Below, one piece after another: positions 41,260 to 50,943 of a stretch of DNA of 64,000 bases. Both the position numbers and the translations under genes were made by a program. The DNA is from Kappaphycus alvarezii (taxonomy: Eukaryota > Rhodophyta > Florideophyceae > Gigartinales > Solieriaceae): the NCBI GenBank assembly GCA_002205965.3, contig NADL03000753.1:744001-808000 (forward strand), read 5' to 3'. Below the pieces are notes generated by a model. That model did no database searches and had not been told where the DNA came from. It was given only the letters and a program-made list of their open reading frames with translations. Positions within the stretch are counted from its first letter, which is position 1. The number at the start of each line of letters is the position of its first letter.

Positions 41260-41918
41260 CTACCTTGCTCCTCGTAAGCGCAGATACAGATTCTCAAGTT
41301 GCCTCAGAGATAGGATAGGCGGTCCAGTGGACTCGAAGCAACAGCCCGTCGTCTTCAGCTGGACTGTGTGATAAAATGTTCTCGATGACATATTCCTGAC
41401 TCGGGACTTATGGCTTTTGCACCCTAACTTCGGATTCCCTTGACTGATGCCAAGTCCGTAGGAGTAGTTGAGTGTCACTGTCGTTCTCTTCAGATCGCTC
41501 GTCTTTGTTAGGGGGACTTTTCTCTCGCGAGCGGGTCGCAAAGGTTGGCGAAAGCCTCGCCTGGTCTCCCTTTTGTCCTCTAAGGGAGGAATTGTTTCTT
41601 TGGATACCGTCAACTCCATGTTGTAATCCTGAGCTTCGAGCGAGTCTTGTATTGCATGATTTATTGCTTCTTCTCTTATTTCACTGAATGGAAGGTCAAG
41701 CGGCCCTTTGGACAACGAAATAACTTCGTGGATTCCACTTGAGTTTATTCGCGTTATGATGGCTGGGGCGATGTGATCCGTTTGGTGCTGTTCCAGTGTA
41801 GGCTTCAATTGCTTCCGATGGGCCTTGTTTTTTTCGTCACTCCAGGGTATTGGTGGAGCCTCGACTCGGTCGCGCGATACAAGCTCTTGCTTGTCTCTAA
41901 TTTCGATCACCACAGTGT
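41260..41918 (-). pseudogene. outer element integrase C-terminus and tail
   Basis: Reading from 41918 downwards, TVVIEIRDKQELVSRDRVE is the conserved C-terminal strand region of gypsy integrases, followed by a hydrophilic tail ending at 41260. The uninterrupted frame here actually begins inside the inner LTR (41982), an artefact of the insertion. Joining 46871 to 41918 across one copy of the target duplication keeps the reading frame, so it is the displaced end of the integrase gene at 46871-47860. Confidence 0.65.
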
Positions 41919-42129
41919 TGCAAGATATTATTCTTGCCAGCGATGTCTTGGCAACCGTTTGGTCACCCTGCATTTCAGACATCCGTTTATTTCAAGAGTT
42001 CATGATCAATCCTGAACTCTTGCTTTTCTCTCAGTAGTATTTAAGCTTATCTCTCTTTCTCATAATAGTAAAAGAGAGGACCATCTTTGTTTTGTCATCA
42101 TCGAAACAGAGTGCCCGCACTCTCTTACA
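41919..42129 (+). repeat. 5' LTR of inner element
   Basis: It starts TGCAAGAT and ends TTACA, 211 bp. It matches 46654-46865 with a one-base length difference and scattered substitutions. A TATA-like TATTTAAG lies at about 42038. Confidence 0.85.
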
Positions 42130-43120
42130 ATTGATAGCATCGCTTTTGATTTCGAAACAAACACGTCAACTATGCGTCTTCCAACTCGAAATCACGACCC
42201 CGAAGGGCCTGCTCCAAACACTGAACCTTCCTTGGCGCAGTTACAGCAGCAAATTCAAACTTTTCAAAAAAGTACAGCAACAGGCAGAATTTAATCAAAC
42301 GCTACAGAACGCTAACAACCAAAACAAAACTTCTAATACAAATCAAACACTCTCTCTCAGCTCCGATGGTTCCTATGTTCACGGGGAAACCTTCTGACCA
42401 AATTTCTGAAAAGGTTCGAAGCTTTTTCAATCCTTTTAGCAAGTATGGAACACTTTTCAATTACTCGCCTGAGAAAATGATGGCACTGGCAGAGTGTCAT
42501 CTTCAAGATCGTGCAGCTACTTGGATCACGCGTATCGAGCAGGACGACAAGAAGCCAACACTTAGAAGAAATTCGTACAGCTATGACTGATGAATTCGTT
42601 CCTACAAACGAGATTGCTCAAGCTCGCGTTCAAGTGATGGAGATGAAACGCGATGATTTCAAGAAGTTGGGAGATTTCATATCTAAATTCGAAGATTTGG
42701 TAATGCTCTGTGTAACGCAGATTAATGAGGCATACATATGTTTTTTCAACAGCCTTCCGCGTTCTATGAAACGAAAATTTACAGAGAAGTTTCCAACATC
42801 GCAGCCGCTGGACAAGTGTGGAAATCACAATATGCAGGCAGCACTTGATTACGCTAGAACTTTGGAGCCTCCATGAAAATTTCTGGACGTCGCAGAAATA
42901 TCATCAAGAAAACAAACTTTTGGAGGACGACGACGTAACAGAAGCGAAAATTCAAACGAGGAGAATAATTCCTAGAATTCGGAGATGGCAAGCAAAGACA
43001 AAGATCCAGACGCTGTCTCTTAGGGTCCGGCAAAGAAGGGCGAAGGACGCCTGTACAGTTCCAGTGACCGCTGTTGTATATGCGGTAAGAAACAGTCCAG
43101 CGATCCGAATCATCCTTGCC
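42092..43120 (+). pseudogene. inner element gag with zinc knuckle
   Basis: Gag fragments lie in several frames. MVPMFTGKPSDQISEKVRSF at 42366 and KMMALAECHLQDRAATWITR at about 42475 fit the retrotransposon gag capsid region, followed by MTDEFVPTNEIAQARVQV and a helical segment to 42876. A CCHC-like knuckle with CCICGKKQ and NHPC is encoded at 43072-43119 in another frame. Gag packages RNA into particles; here frame changes break it. Confidence 0.6.
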
Positions 43121-43227
43121 GTAGGGACATTAAGAAGCAAGGCAGAACCGAGATTCAAAAAACTGACTCAGCTGCACGTTGGTGCGGCTACTCGAGATGG
43201 CTATGAAAAGTCGTCTTCTTCACTCTT

Positions 43228-43537
43228 CGCCATAAATCTGGAGGATAGTAAAGAGTCGTTGTATGACGCAACGCTCGCAGAAAGTCCAGTCAATACAGTG
43301 ATCGATTCATTTGGGTCTCACAATTTCATGGCTTACAAAGACGCCACGGAACTGGGAATAGACGTCGAGACTGTGAAAGATCTGGAGGTTGAGCTTGACA
43401 ATGGCTCAAAAGCGGAAGTTGTTGGAGAAATATCCTCAGTTCTGAACATTGAAGGGCATCTCTCGACGGAAGACATTTACGTCATCCACATGCATGAAGA
43501 CAATTTAAATTCCCTTCTGATTCTTGGGAGGACGTAG
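43228..43537 (+). pseudogene. inner element retropepsin-like protease
   Basis: The frame around VIDSFGSHNFMAYKDATELG (about 43300-43360) aligns with the D-S-G-A-S-H-N-F active-site strand of retropepsins, but the Gly after D-S is replaced by Phe, giving DSFG. The later SLLILGRT fits the flap-to-C-terminal strand of the family, usually ILGxD. Probably inactive. Confidence 0.5.
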
Positions 43538-43854
43538 CTCGAGAAGAAAAATCCTGCAATTGACTGGAAAGCAAATACGCTTAAATTTACTCCGCCAGAT
43601 GGGACGAGACAAACGATCAAGGATAAATCAGCCAAAGAGAAAACTAGTACTACTTGTTTTCAAAAATGATATCTTTCCGAAAACTATCCAAGGCCATCAG
43701 GAGTGGAAACTGTGAGCTCTACGCAGTCCAATTAACCGGGACACTTTCCGATGGTTTGAAGGACATTGATTGCGCGGCTCCAATTTGTGAACTTCTTTCG
43801 GAATTTCATGATATATTTCGTGAAGAACTTCCCAGGATCTCCTACCTACGCGTG

Positions 43855-44460
43855 GGATGGATTTTGAGATTAGTCTCAAACCAGAGGAATCATCACTGGT
43901 CAGAACAGTGATCCGACTATCTACGTCTGAACTCAAGGAACTCAAGAAGCAACTACGGAAGCTCTTAGAAAAAGGACTGATACGTCTTTCGACATCACCA
44001 TATGGAGCTCCTTTTTTTTTCGTCAAGAAGAAGAACGGAGACTTTGAGAATGGTCTGTGACTACCTTTGGAATAAGATCACCATATCAGATGCCAACCCA
44101 ATTACCCTCATTAACGAGACCCTTGACCAGATTTCAGGAGCATCTGTATTGTGTCAAATCGATCTCATTTGGGGCTACCACCAGATGCGAATCCAGGAAG
44201 ACAATTGTCACAAAACAGCAGTCAGGACAAGATTTGGCTCGTTCGAATGGAAATTTTTATGTTTCGCCCTTCGGAATGCACCCGCAGCTTTTACGAGACT
44301 TTTTTCGCATATTCCTTCAAGAATTGTACAGAGATTGCATGGGCTTATATCTTGATGATATCCTGATCTACAGTCGATCCATCGAGGCTCACAAACGCCA
44401 TATGCGAAAGCATTTTAACTTTTTGCGGAGAGACAAAATATACTTAAGGCCTAGCAAATG
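43855..44460 (+). pseudogene. inner element reverse transcriptase
   Basis: The fragments in order are FEISLKPEESS, LKKQLRKLLEKGLIRLSTSP, GAPFFFVKKKNG, then DQISGASVLCQIDLIWGYHQ and MRIQEDNCHKTAVRTRFGSF. The catalytic YLDD is intact at 44348-44359 (GLYLDDILIYSRS). The palm Asp is kept in CQIDL. At least two frame changes separate the blocks. Confidence 0.7.
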
Positions 44461-44639
44461 AAAGTTCGGGGCATCAGAAGTTGAATAATTAGGGTAAAGC
44501 GTCAATGCAGAAGGAGTTTCAACACAAGGAAGATTATTCAAGGCAATTACTGAGTGGCTGAAAACCAAAGTCATTAAAAGAAGTACAACGTTCTTAGGTC
44601 TTTCAAACTTTTACCGACGGTTCATTAAGGGCTCCGCCG

Positions 44640-45170
44640 CCATTGTCGGTCCAGTATCGGTTCGCCAAAAAGCGTATCAATGGAATCGAGACCCAACAAG
44701 ATTCCTTTGAAGCACTCAAGAAGGCAATGACCACTACACCGGTACTACATCATCCAAAACACAACTTTGAGTTTTTGGTCAGTATAGACGCCTCGAAGTA
44801 TACCGTCTGAGCTACACTTGAACAGAATGGACATCCTGTGGCGTTTTTATCACATGGACTATCAGATACTGAATCCCGTTGGGATACTAGAGACCAAGAA
44901 CTTCTCGGCGCAATGATCGCTCTACGGGAATAGGCTCCATACCTCAAAGACACAAAGTTCACTCTCAGAACGGATCATGAACCAATCAGATACCTTCAAT
45001 CGAAGGCGAAGCTATCCGGTCGACAAATGCGTTGGTTGGATGAACTACAAAGCTTTGACTTTAAGGTTGAACACATATCAGGCCCGAATAATTCTGCTGC
45101 AGACGCACTCAGTCGTTGTGTCCACAGACCACAGTTCAAATCTCTACATTTATAAGACAGTTCTCTCTTA
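44640..45170 (+). pseudogene. inner element RNase H
   Basis: Blocks on the plus strand are FLVSIDASKYTV, PVAFLSHGLSDTESRWDTRD, APYLKDTKFTLRTDHEPIRY, GRQMRWLDELQSFDFKVEH and NNSAADALSR, the expected order for gypsy RNase H. In-frame stops at about 44808 and 44931 interrupt it. Confidence 0.65.
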
Positions 45171-45182
45171 AGAGAAATTCAG

Positions 45183-45986
45183 ATGGTATATGACAAGGAT
45201 GAATGGTTTCGAAATCTCTTGACTGTTTTGAAACACAATCAGCCCCCTCCGAACCGCAAGACAGCCATTTTCTCTCGCAAATATATCCTGAAAAAAGACG
45301 CACTGTACTGGATTGACAATAAATTGAAAGGACTGTATGTCCCGGACAACACAATACTCAGAACACGAGCGATCAACACAGTTCACGAACCGGCACACTT
45401 TGCTACTGAGAAGACGTACTATGCTTGCGCACGATACTATTACTGGAAAGGAATGTACAAGTACATTGAGAAATTTGTTGGAACTTGTTCAGAATGTCAG
45501 AAGAACAAAGACAAACACGCTGCACGACAAGGATTGGTACAGCCACATGAGATTCCTGAAAAGCGTTGGGATGTCATTACTGCAGACTTCGTCTCTGAGT
45601 TCCCGGAGACACAGAAAGGAAACGGCTCTGTCCTTGTTATTTTCGAGAAGTTGTCCAAACGTGCAATATTCATTCCGACAACGAAGACAATCACTACACC
45701 TGAGGTTGTGCAGCTGTTCATCGACAACGTTTTTTCGAAGTACGGCAGACCAAAGAAGTTAGTACTTGATCGTGATAAGCTCTTTAAGTCGAATTACTTT
45801 CGAGGCTTTAATGAGTTTTTCAGCATTAAGCTCAATATCGCGAGGAAGGATCATCTTCAGACAGACGGGCAATCAGAGAATATGATAAGAAATTTGTTCC
45901 ACATGCTTCGAAACTGCATCCGAGAGAATGCTACAAACTGGGACAACATGCCATGTGAACTTGAGTTCGCCTACAACTCTTCTTGA
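45183..45986 (+). CDS. inner element integrase, N-terminal and catalytic domains
   Basis: This is a long uninterrupted 267-codon frame. The zinc-binding HHCC part reads HEPAHFATEKTYYACARYYY and CSECQKNKDKH. The DDE core keeps Asp in WDVITADFVSEFP, Asp in LVLDRDKLFKSNYF and Glu in LQTDGQSENMIRNL. It inserts cDNA into the genome. A stop at 45984 separates it from the C-terminal domain, which continues in another frame at 46059. It is the best preserved part of the element. Confidence 0.8.
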   Translation: MVYDKDEWFRNLLTVLKHNQPPPNRKTAIFSRKYILKKDALYWIDNKLKGLYVPDNTILRTRAINTVHEPAHFATEKTYYACARYYYWKGMYKYIEKFVGTCSECQKNKDKHAARQGLVQPHEIPEKRWDVITADFVSEFPETQKGNGSVLVIFEKLSKRAIFIPTTKTITTPEVVQLFIDNVFSKYGRPKKLVLDRDKLFKSNYFRGFNEFFSIKLNIARKDHLQTDGQSENMIRNLFHMLRNCIRENATNWDNMPCELEFAYNSS

Positions 45987-46058
45987 AACAAAAGCACTAG
46001 GTTAAAGCCATTTGAAGTTGATATAGGTCGTAGTCCAGACTCCAGTCTTTCTCGTGAA

Positions 46059-46652
46059 TTGAACATTTGCAAAATCCAGTGTCAGGCAGCAGCTACAGAC
46101 GCAGGCAAACGAAGGGCTTTTCGACAGTTTGTTCGTGATAATCCGACAAACGACATAACAGCTCAAGCCTTTAACGTTAACAGAACTCGAATAGACACTG
46201 AATTCCAAACAAACGATTTGGTCATTCTAAAGAGCGAAGTCACTGGCGTGTCATCTCGCTTTGATCTACCGAAGAAGTGCCAGCCGAGATTTATGGGGCC
46301 TTTCAGAGTTTTGGAAGTTTTGGGACCTGCAACGTATCGAATCGAATTACCACCTTCGATGAAAAAGGCACACAATGTATTTCATTTATCCAAATTGAAG
46401 AAGTTTATTCCTGATGAAAATGACAAATCATCTCTCTCTGTGGTTATTGATGCCAAAGGAAACGTCGAACAAGAAGTTATGGCTAAGCTTGACAAGAAGA
46501 AAGTGAAACTTCGAGTATACTACTTAAAACAATTCGAGAGGGACAGTTTAGAAGAAGGTATTTGGATGCCAATCTCCGAATTCAAACACTACCAGGAGGT
46601 AATTCAAAAATTCAAAGATTCTCCGAGGTCGTCGCATTCAAAAGGAGAGCGA
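46059..46652 (+). CDS. inner element integrase C-terminus with chromodomain
   Basis: The GPFRVLEVLGPATYRIELP block and HNVFHLSKLKKFIP are the usual gypsy integrase C-terminal beta domain. Downstream, VEQEVMAKLDKKKVKLRVYY, then GIWMPISEFKHYQEVIQKFK, fit a chromodomain as in chromoviruses (normally E-x-ILD...YLVKWKG...WEP), here diverged. Chromodomains direct insertion towards specific chromatin in this clade. The open frame continues artefactually into the 3' LTR to 46772. Confidence 0.7.
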
Positions 46653-46653
46653 G

Positions 46654-46865
46654 TGCAAGAGAGTATTCTTGCCAGCGATGTCTTGGCAACCGTTTGGTCA
46701 CCCTGCATTTCAGACGTCCGTTTATTTCAAGAGTTCTTGATCAATCCTGAACTCTTGCTTTTCTCTCAGTAGTATTTAAGCTTATCTCTCTTTCTCATAA
46801 TAGTAAAAGAGAGGACCATCTTTTGATTTGTCATCATCGAAACAGAGTGCCCGCACTCTCGTAAA
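46654..46865 (+). repeat. 3' LTR of inner element
   Basis: It starts TGCAAGAG and ends GTAAA, where the 5' LTR has TTACA, so the terminal CA is mutated. It is followed by the target duplication AGTGT. Confidence 0.85.
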
Positions 46866-47860
46866 AGTGTTGTCTCGAACTTCCCTGACTCTATGTCGAC
46901 CAATTGCCACGACAGACAACTTTTTTTGCCGTTCTTTGCTCGACCCGGGCTCCCCCTTCAGTAATAAAAACGATCCGTTCGGTATTTCGTATGCTGGTTT
47001 TCGTAGCCGCGCGTCAAAGTTGCGTTTGTATCTTGCTTATTCCTTCTCTATGGACTGGTCCACGGTAGACATAAGACCCTTTAACCAAGCCCTCCACCGG
47101 TGATGGTATTGTACTGTTGATTAGTTCTCTTCAAGAGTACGCTGTGCTTGGATTGCTATGGAAGTGGGCGCGCGTTACTAGACGAGCTCGAAGGAGGCCA
47201 CGTTCGTTGTCCAGTGGGCTTGTATGTTATAAGCAAATGTTAACGCGTTCATGAAGAGGCCCTAGTCCTTCGGGTAGTCAGCTACGTAGTGCCAGAGGGC
47301 CGCAAGGATGGTAAAATTGAAACGTTCGGCTTGCCCATTTGTCTGCGGGTGGAAGGTAGTAGTGAATAAGTTCTTGATACCCAGAATTGAGCACACGCTC
47401 AGAAAGAATTTTGAAGCAAACTGGCTACCTTTACCGGACAATAACTGAACGGGTGGACCGTACACAAAAACCAGTGTGCTACAAAGGCGGATGCGACTAC
47501 TGCAGCAGAGATTTTCTTGAGGGGCACGGATCGTACGAGCTTTGAATATCGATCAGTGATCACCAGCAAGAAGCGATTCTCCCTGTTGATACGGATGAGT
47601 TCGGCGAGTATATCGATTGCTACGAACTGCAATGGGGCTCTTGATGCAAAAAGCCTTAGCTCCTTCACAGACTTTCGCAATTTGATTCTATTTTTCGCGC
47701 AGGTTTGGCAAGAGCGAACGACTGCGTAGAAATCCGTTGACATCGACGGCCAATAGTAAGACTTTTTCAGAGAAACATACCATCCCTGGCCACCTGGATA
47801 AGCGCCAAACTTGGAATGATGACTGAGTCTTAAAATAATCTGTGGAAGTGAGTTGGGCAC
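46866..47860 (-). pseudogene. outer element integrase (N-terminal and core)
   Basis: Two overlapping minus frames (47860-47399 and 47465-47262) give the zinc-binding segment GWYVSLKKSYYWPSMSTDFY with CQTCAKNR, then VAIDILAEL with the first catalytic Asp, FLLVITDRYSKLVRSVPLKK, then MYGPPVQLLSGKGSQFASKF and FHPQTNGQAERFN. The second catalytic Asp (LSDxGSQF in the family) reads Gly (LLSGKGSQF). The gene is cut at 46866 by the inner insertion. Confidence 0.7.
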
Positions 47861-47945
47861 GACGATCTGAATGTCTTACTGTGCTGTTCGACAGAGGTAT
47901 CCTTCGTGTCCAGGAGCGTCCATTTTGAAGGGCAGTGTCCAGCAT

Positions 47946-48881
47946 TTATCTTGAAAAGATCTTCTGGCAGAAGTCGGCTTTGTACTGTTCCCTGGAGAGC
48001 TCCTCCGAAGAAATGCATTCGGATTCTTCCTCACTCTCGTTTTGAATGGATAGTACTAAATATGAAGTGTCAAAAGAAATCTCGATTTCGTCAAAATCTG
48101 TGATCTGACCGGCCTTATTGTCGTATTTGGGTTCGATTCTTGGGGACGAATCCACAGCCTCCCCCTTCTCGAGAGCGGAGGAGTCCTCTGCAAGAAAGCA
48201 CGGTACTTCCTCGTCGAATTTTCCAACAGTTTCACCGATAATACTAAGTTTTGAAAATGCATCTGCTTTTATGTTTGCTTTTCCCTTTCTATACGCAACT
48301 TCAGAGTCGAATTCCGAAATTTGGAGCTTCCAGTGCAAAAGTCGACCGGATGGATCAGAGACATTCATTAACCACCTCAGTGAGGAATGAACTGTATGGA
48401 TTGTGATTTTCTCCCCCTGTAGGTAGGGTCGCAATGTCGTTAACGCCCAAACCACGGCCAGGCATTTTTTTTCTGTGACAGGGTAACGTATCTCGGCTTC
48501 CTTGTATGATCTAGAGAAGAATCCAATGGATTTCCGTTCCCCCGGTGGGTATGTTCGGAACAGGGCGACTCCTACTTGATACTGACTAGCGTCTGTGTCT
48601 ATTGAATAAGGGAGTCCTGCTTTGGCAAAGCGAATACCTTGGGTGACACAAATTTTGGCGATAAGAGTCCGGAAAGATATTCTTCGGTAGCACCAAATGA
48701 TTTTATCTTGGTTGGCATACCTTTTCGCAAAAGCTTGTAAAGTAGTGGAGCAATGCTGGATAAATCTTTTGATAAAGCTGCGGTTATACATTACAAAGAC
48801 CGAGAAAACTCCGAAGCTCAGTAGCGTTGTCGGGTGCTTCGCCTGCCGAACTGCGGCTACTCTGGTAGAATCTATTTCCAA
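47946..48881 (-). pseudogene. outer element RNase H
   Basis: A 311-codon open frame reads YSIDTDASQYQVGVALF, SIGFFSRSYKEAEIRYPVTE, ECLAVVWAL-like KKCLAVVWALTTLRPYLQ, SSLRWLMNVSDPSGRLLHWK and GKANIKADAFSKLSI, the ordered RNase H blocks of gypsy pol. A Val replaces the Asp in the T-D-H block (TVHSSLRW). The C-terminal half is an acidic linker leading to the integrase. Confidence 0.7.
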
Positions 48882-48943
48882 TCTTCCTGGCTTGATAATA
48901 TGCCCTAGGTATTTGACCTTATCGGACCCAAATGTACATTTCC

Positions 48944-49413
48944 TTAACTTACGGATTCACCAGCATGTTGCAACACCGGAAAAATTTCTTCGACATGGTC
49001 AATGTGCTCCTCCATGTTTTTGGAGAAAATGATGACATGCTCAAGGTACACGAGAAAGGAGCGCCGTCGGTATGATAAAAGAAGAATGTCGAGGGTGCGC
49101 TGAAAGGTAGCATGTGCGTTGTATAACCGAATGTAATTCGCATGTAGCGATATTGTCCTGCGTGACATATGAAGGCGGTCTTGTCTCTGTCCTCTTTTAC
49201 CACTTGAACTTGCCAGTAGCCAGACTTGCAATCAAGGATAGTGATTACTGATGCATTTCTAAAGGAGTCAATGCATCCATCCATCCTTGGTAACCGGTAT
49301 GTGTCCTTCACTGTGACAGCGTTCAGTTTTCTATAATAAACGCAAAGAGAATCGTCCCATTGGACTCCGGAATTAGCACCACTGGTGCAGCCATGATGAC
49401 TGTGCGGGCTCAA
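48944..49413 (-). pseudogene. outer element reverse transcriptase
   Basis: Two overlapping minus frames hold the family blocks YYRKLNAVTVKDTYRLPRMD, VITILDCKSGYWQVQVVKED, DKTAFICHAGQYRYMRITFG and RTLDILLLSYRRRSFLVYLE. The catalytic YLDD motif reads YLEH (49037-49048), so both catalytic Asp residues of the box are lost. One frame change lies between the palm and the YLEH segment. The enzyme is dead. Confidence 0.7.
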
Positions 49414-49590
49414 TTACACCTGCTTCTAACATTCTCTGTATCTCGGTTGCTTCTAATTCCTTGCCTTGGGTCCAGCTCGGTAAGGCTGTTGAGCCATAGG
49501 AAGAGTCCAGGGAATTAATTCGATGTGGTGTTCAACAGTATTGATTGCTCCTAGCAAACCATCGCACACACTCGAGTACTTTTTCAGCAT

Positions 49591-50279
49591 TTACTTGAAT
49601 CTAATGGCCAGCTTTGGGTCTATGTGGCTCCAGTCAAAATCTTCTACTGCTTTTGTATACCTTTCTTGAGCGAAGGCTTCTCCATTCAGAGTTTTGTTCT
49701 TGTAGCCTTTAAGTCCAGGGCTCTGGTGTCCACCAGGCGGTGGCGCAGGACCATACTCTGGGTATATTTCTTCGCTGATACCGAGTACCTCTCCGAAACT
49801 TAGCTGGCTTGGTACTGTTATTGATGGATGAGGTAATGCTTGAGATCCTGTTTGCAATCGATGGAGAGTTATAGGGGATTTGGTGAAGTTCGCGATCAAC
49901 AACCGAAATGGGACCCCTGCTTCCACTTGGTCAATACCATTGGCAGCTGGTAACCCTGGTTTGTTGTAGAGACTTGAATCGGATTGTACAACTATCAGGC
50001 CGTGCCTGTCTCTTGTCACCGGTACAAATGATTGACTTTGTGGCGGAATAGTAACCCGAGTGGAAATCCTGATGTTGGGCGATGCCCTCCGTCCTTCAAG
50101 GGTGGTTCCAATTCCTCTGGTAGCGGTTTCTTACTTGGCGCCCTTTTTAAAGGCCTTCGTACTATTGGAACCGTAGTTCCACCTTCGAACTCAGCGAGCT
50201 TCTCCCGGGAACGGATGGATTCCACAAAACGGTCGCAGAAATCTGTTCTGAATATTACTGGTGCAGAGAGCTCTCGCAT
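49591..50279 (-). pseudogene. outer element protease and linker region
   Basis: Two adjoining minus frames lie between gag and the reverse transcriptase. The upstream one (50279-50016) has APVIFRTDFCDRFVES. The downstream one (50019-49591) has GLIVVQSDSSLYNKPGLPAA, IDQVEAGVPFRLLIANFTK and PITLHRLQTGSQ, a beta-strand-rich segment typical of the protease-to-RT linker of this gypsy lineage. No clear D-S/T-G protease motif is visible in these frames. Confidence 0.5.
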
Positions 50280-50943
50280 ACGATAAAAATGACCAGAGCA
50301 AGATATATTCCCAACCGGATGGGTAAGTTAATGGTACCAAAGGTTCTCAACGGATTTTTATTTGCATCAAAGATGTCCGGAGCGGGCCATACGATAGACG
50401 ATTCATCGCTTCCGGTGGGAGTTCCGAACTTCGGACAAAGTTAGGGCCTGCCCCGTATCTAGAAACGCAATCTTCCGACGCATGAGTCCTAGTCGAAGGC
50501 CGATATCAGCATACACCTTTAATTGCGTCAGGCCATACCATGACTCTGTCTGGGTGCTTCATGCTCCTAATCTTTGAAGAGGCGATCCAAGCCACTGGAA
50601 CTTACAATTTTTGGGATCCCAAACAGGTGCATTTCGGGATCCGGGGCGTTATCTGAAGTACTACATTTCTGTGAGTAAGGGAGCTTGGGGCCCCAGGTTG
50701 GTTTCAACTGTGTCCGTGGCGAAATCTCTTCCCAATGGGAGGCTCCCTTTACTCTTTTTTGAAAGTTATCTGGGACCGCCGGGGATGGAACCGGTGGTAC
50801 AAAAATATCTTTGTCGCCGAAGCATGAAGTTTAGCGACATCTCTAGGTTCCGTATTGGGATGCTGAGCTTCCGACTTCAACATCCGGGCGACGCAGCTAT
50901 AGCTTTCTGCGGTACCATGGCCTTCTCTTGAGGGGTCAAAGCT
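50280..50943. other. outer element, gag-pol junction, decayed
   Basis: No secure frame is visible on the minus strand; a 106-codon plus frame here is a shadow. By position it should encode the retropepsin of the outer element. Its active-site motif could not be located, probably because of decay. Confidence 0.35.

Larger units (their letters stand above)
41919..46865 (+). mobile_element. inner Ty3/gypsy chromovirus with LTRs
   Basis: LTRs at 41919-42129 and 46654-46865 are flanked by the 5-bp duplication AGTGT (41914-41918 and 46866-46870). Gag, zinc knuckle, protease, reverse transcriptase, RNase H, integrase and a chromodomain-like C-terminus follow in order on the plus strand. The purine tract AAAAGGAGAGCGAG at 46640-46653 abuts the 3' LTR as a polypurine tract. 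The two LTRs differ at only about seven or eight positions by eye, so the insertion is younger than the outer element. Frame breaks in gag to RNase H mean this copy is not autonomous. Confidence 0.85.
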
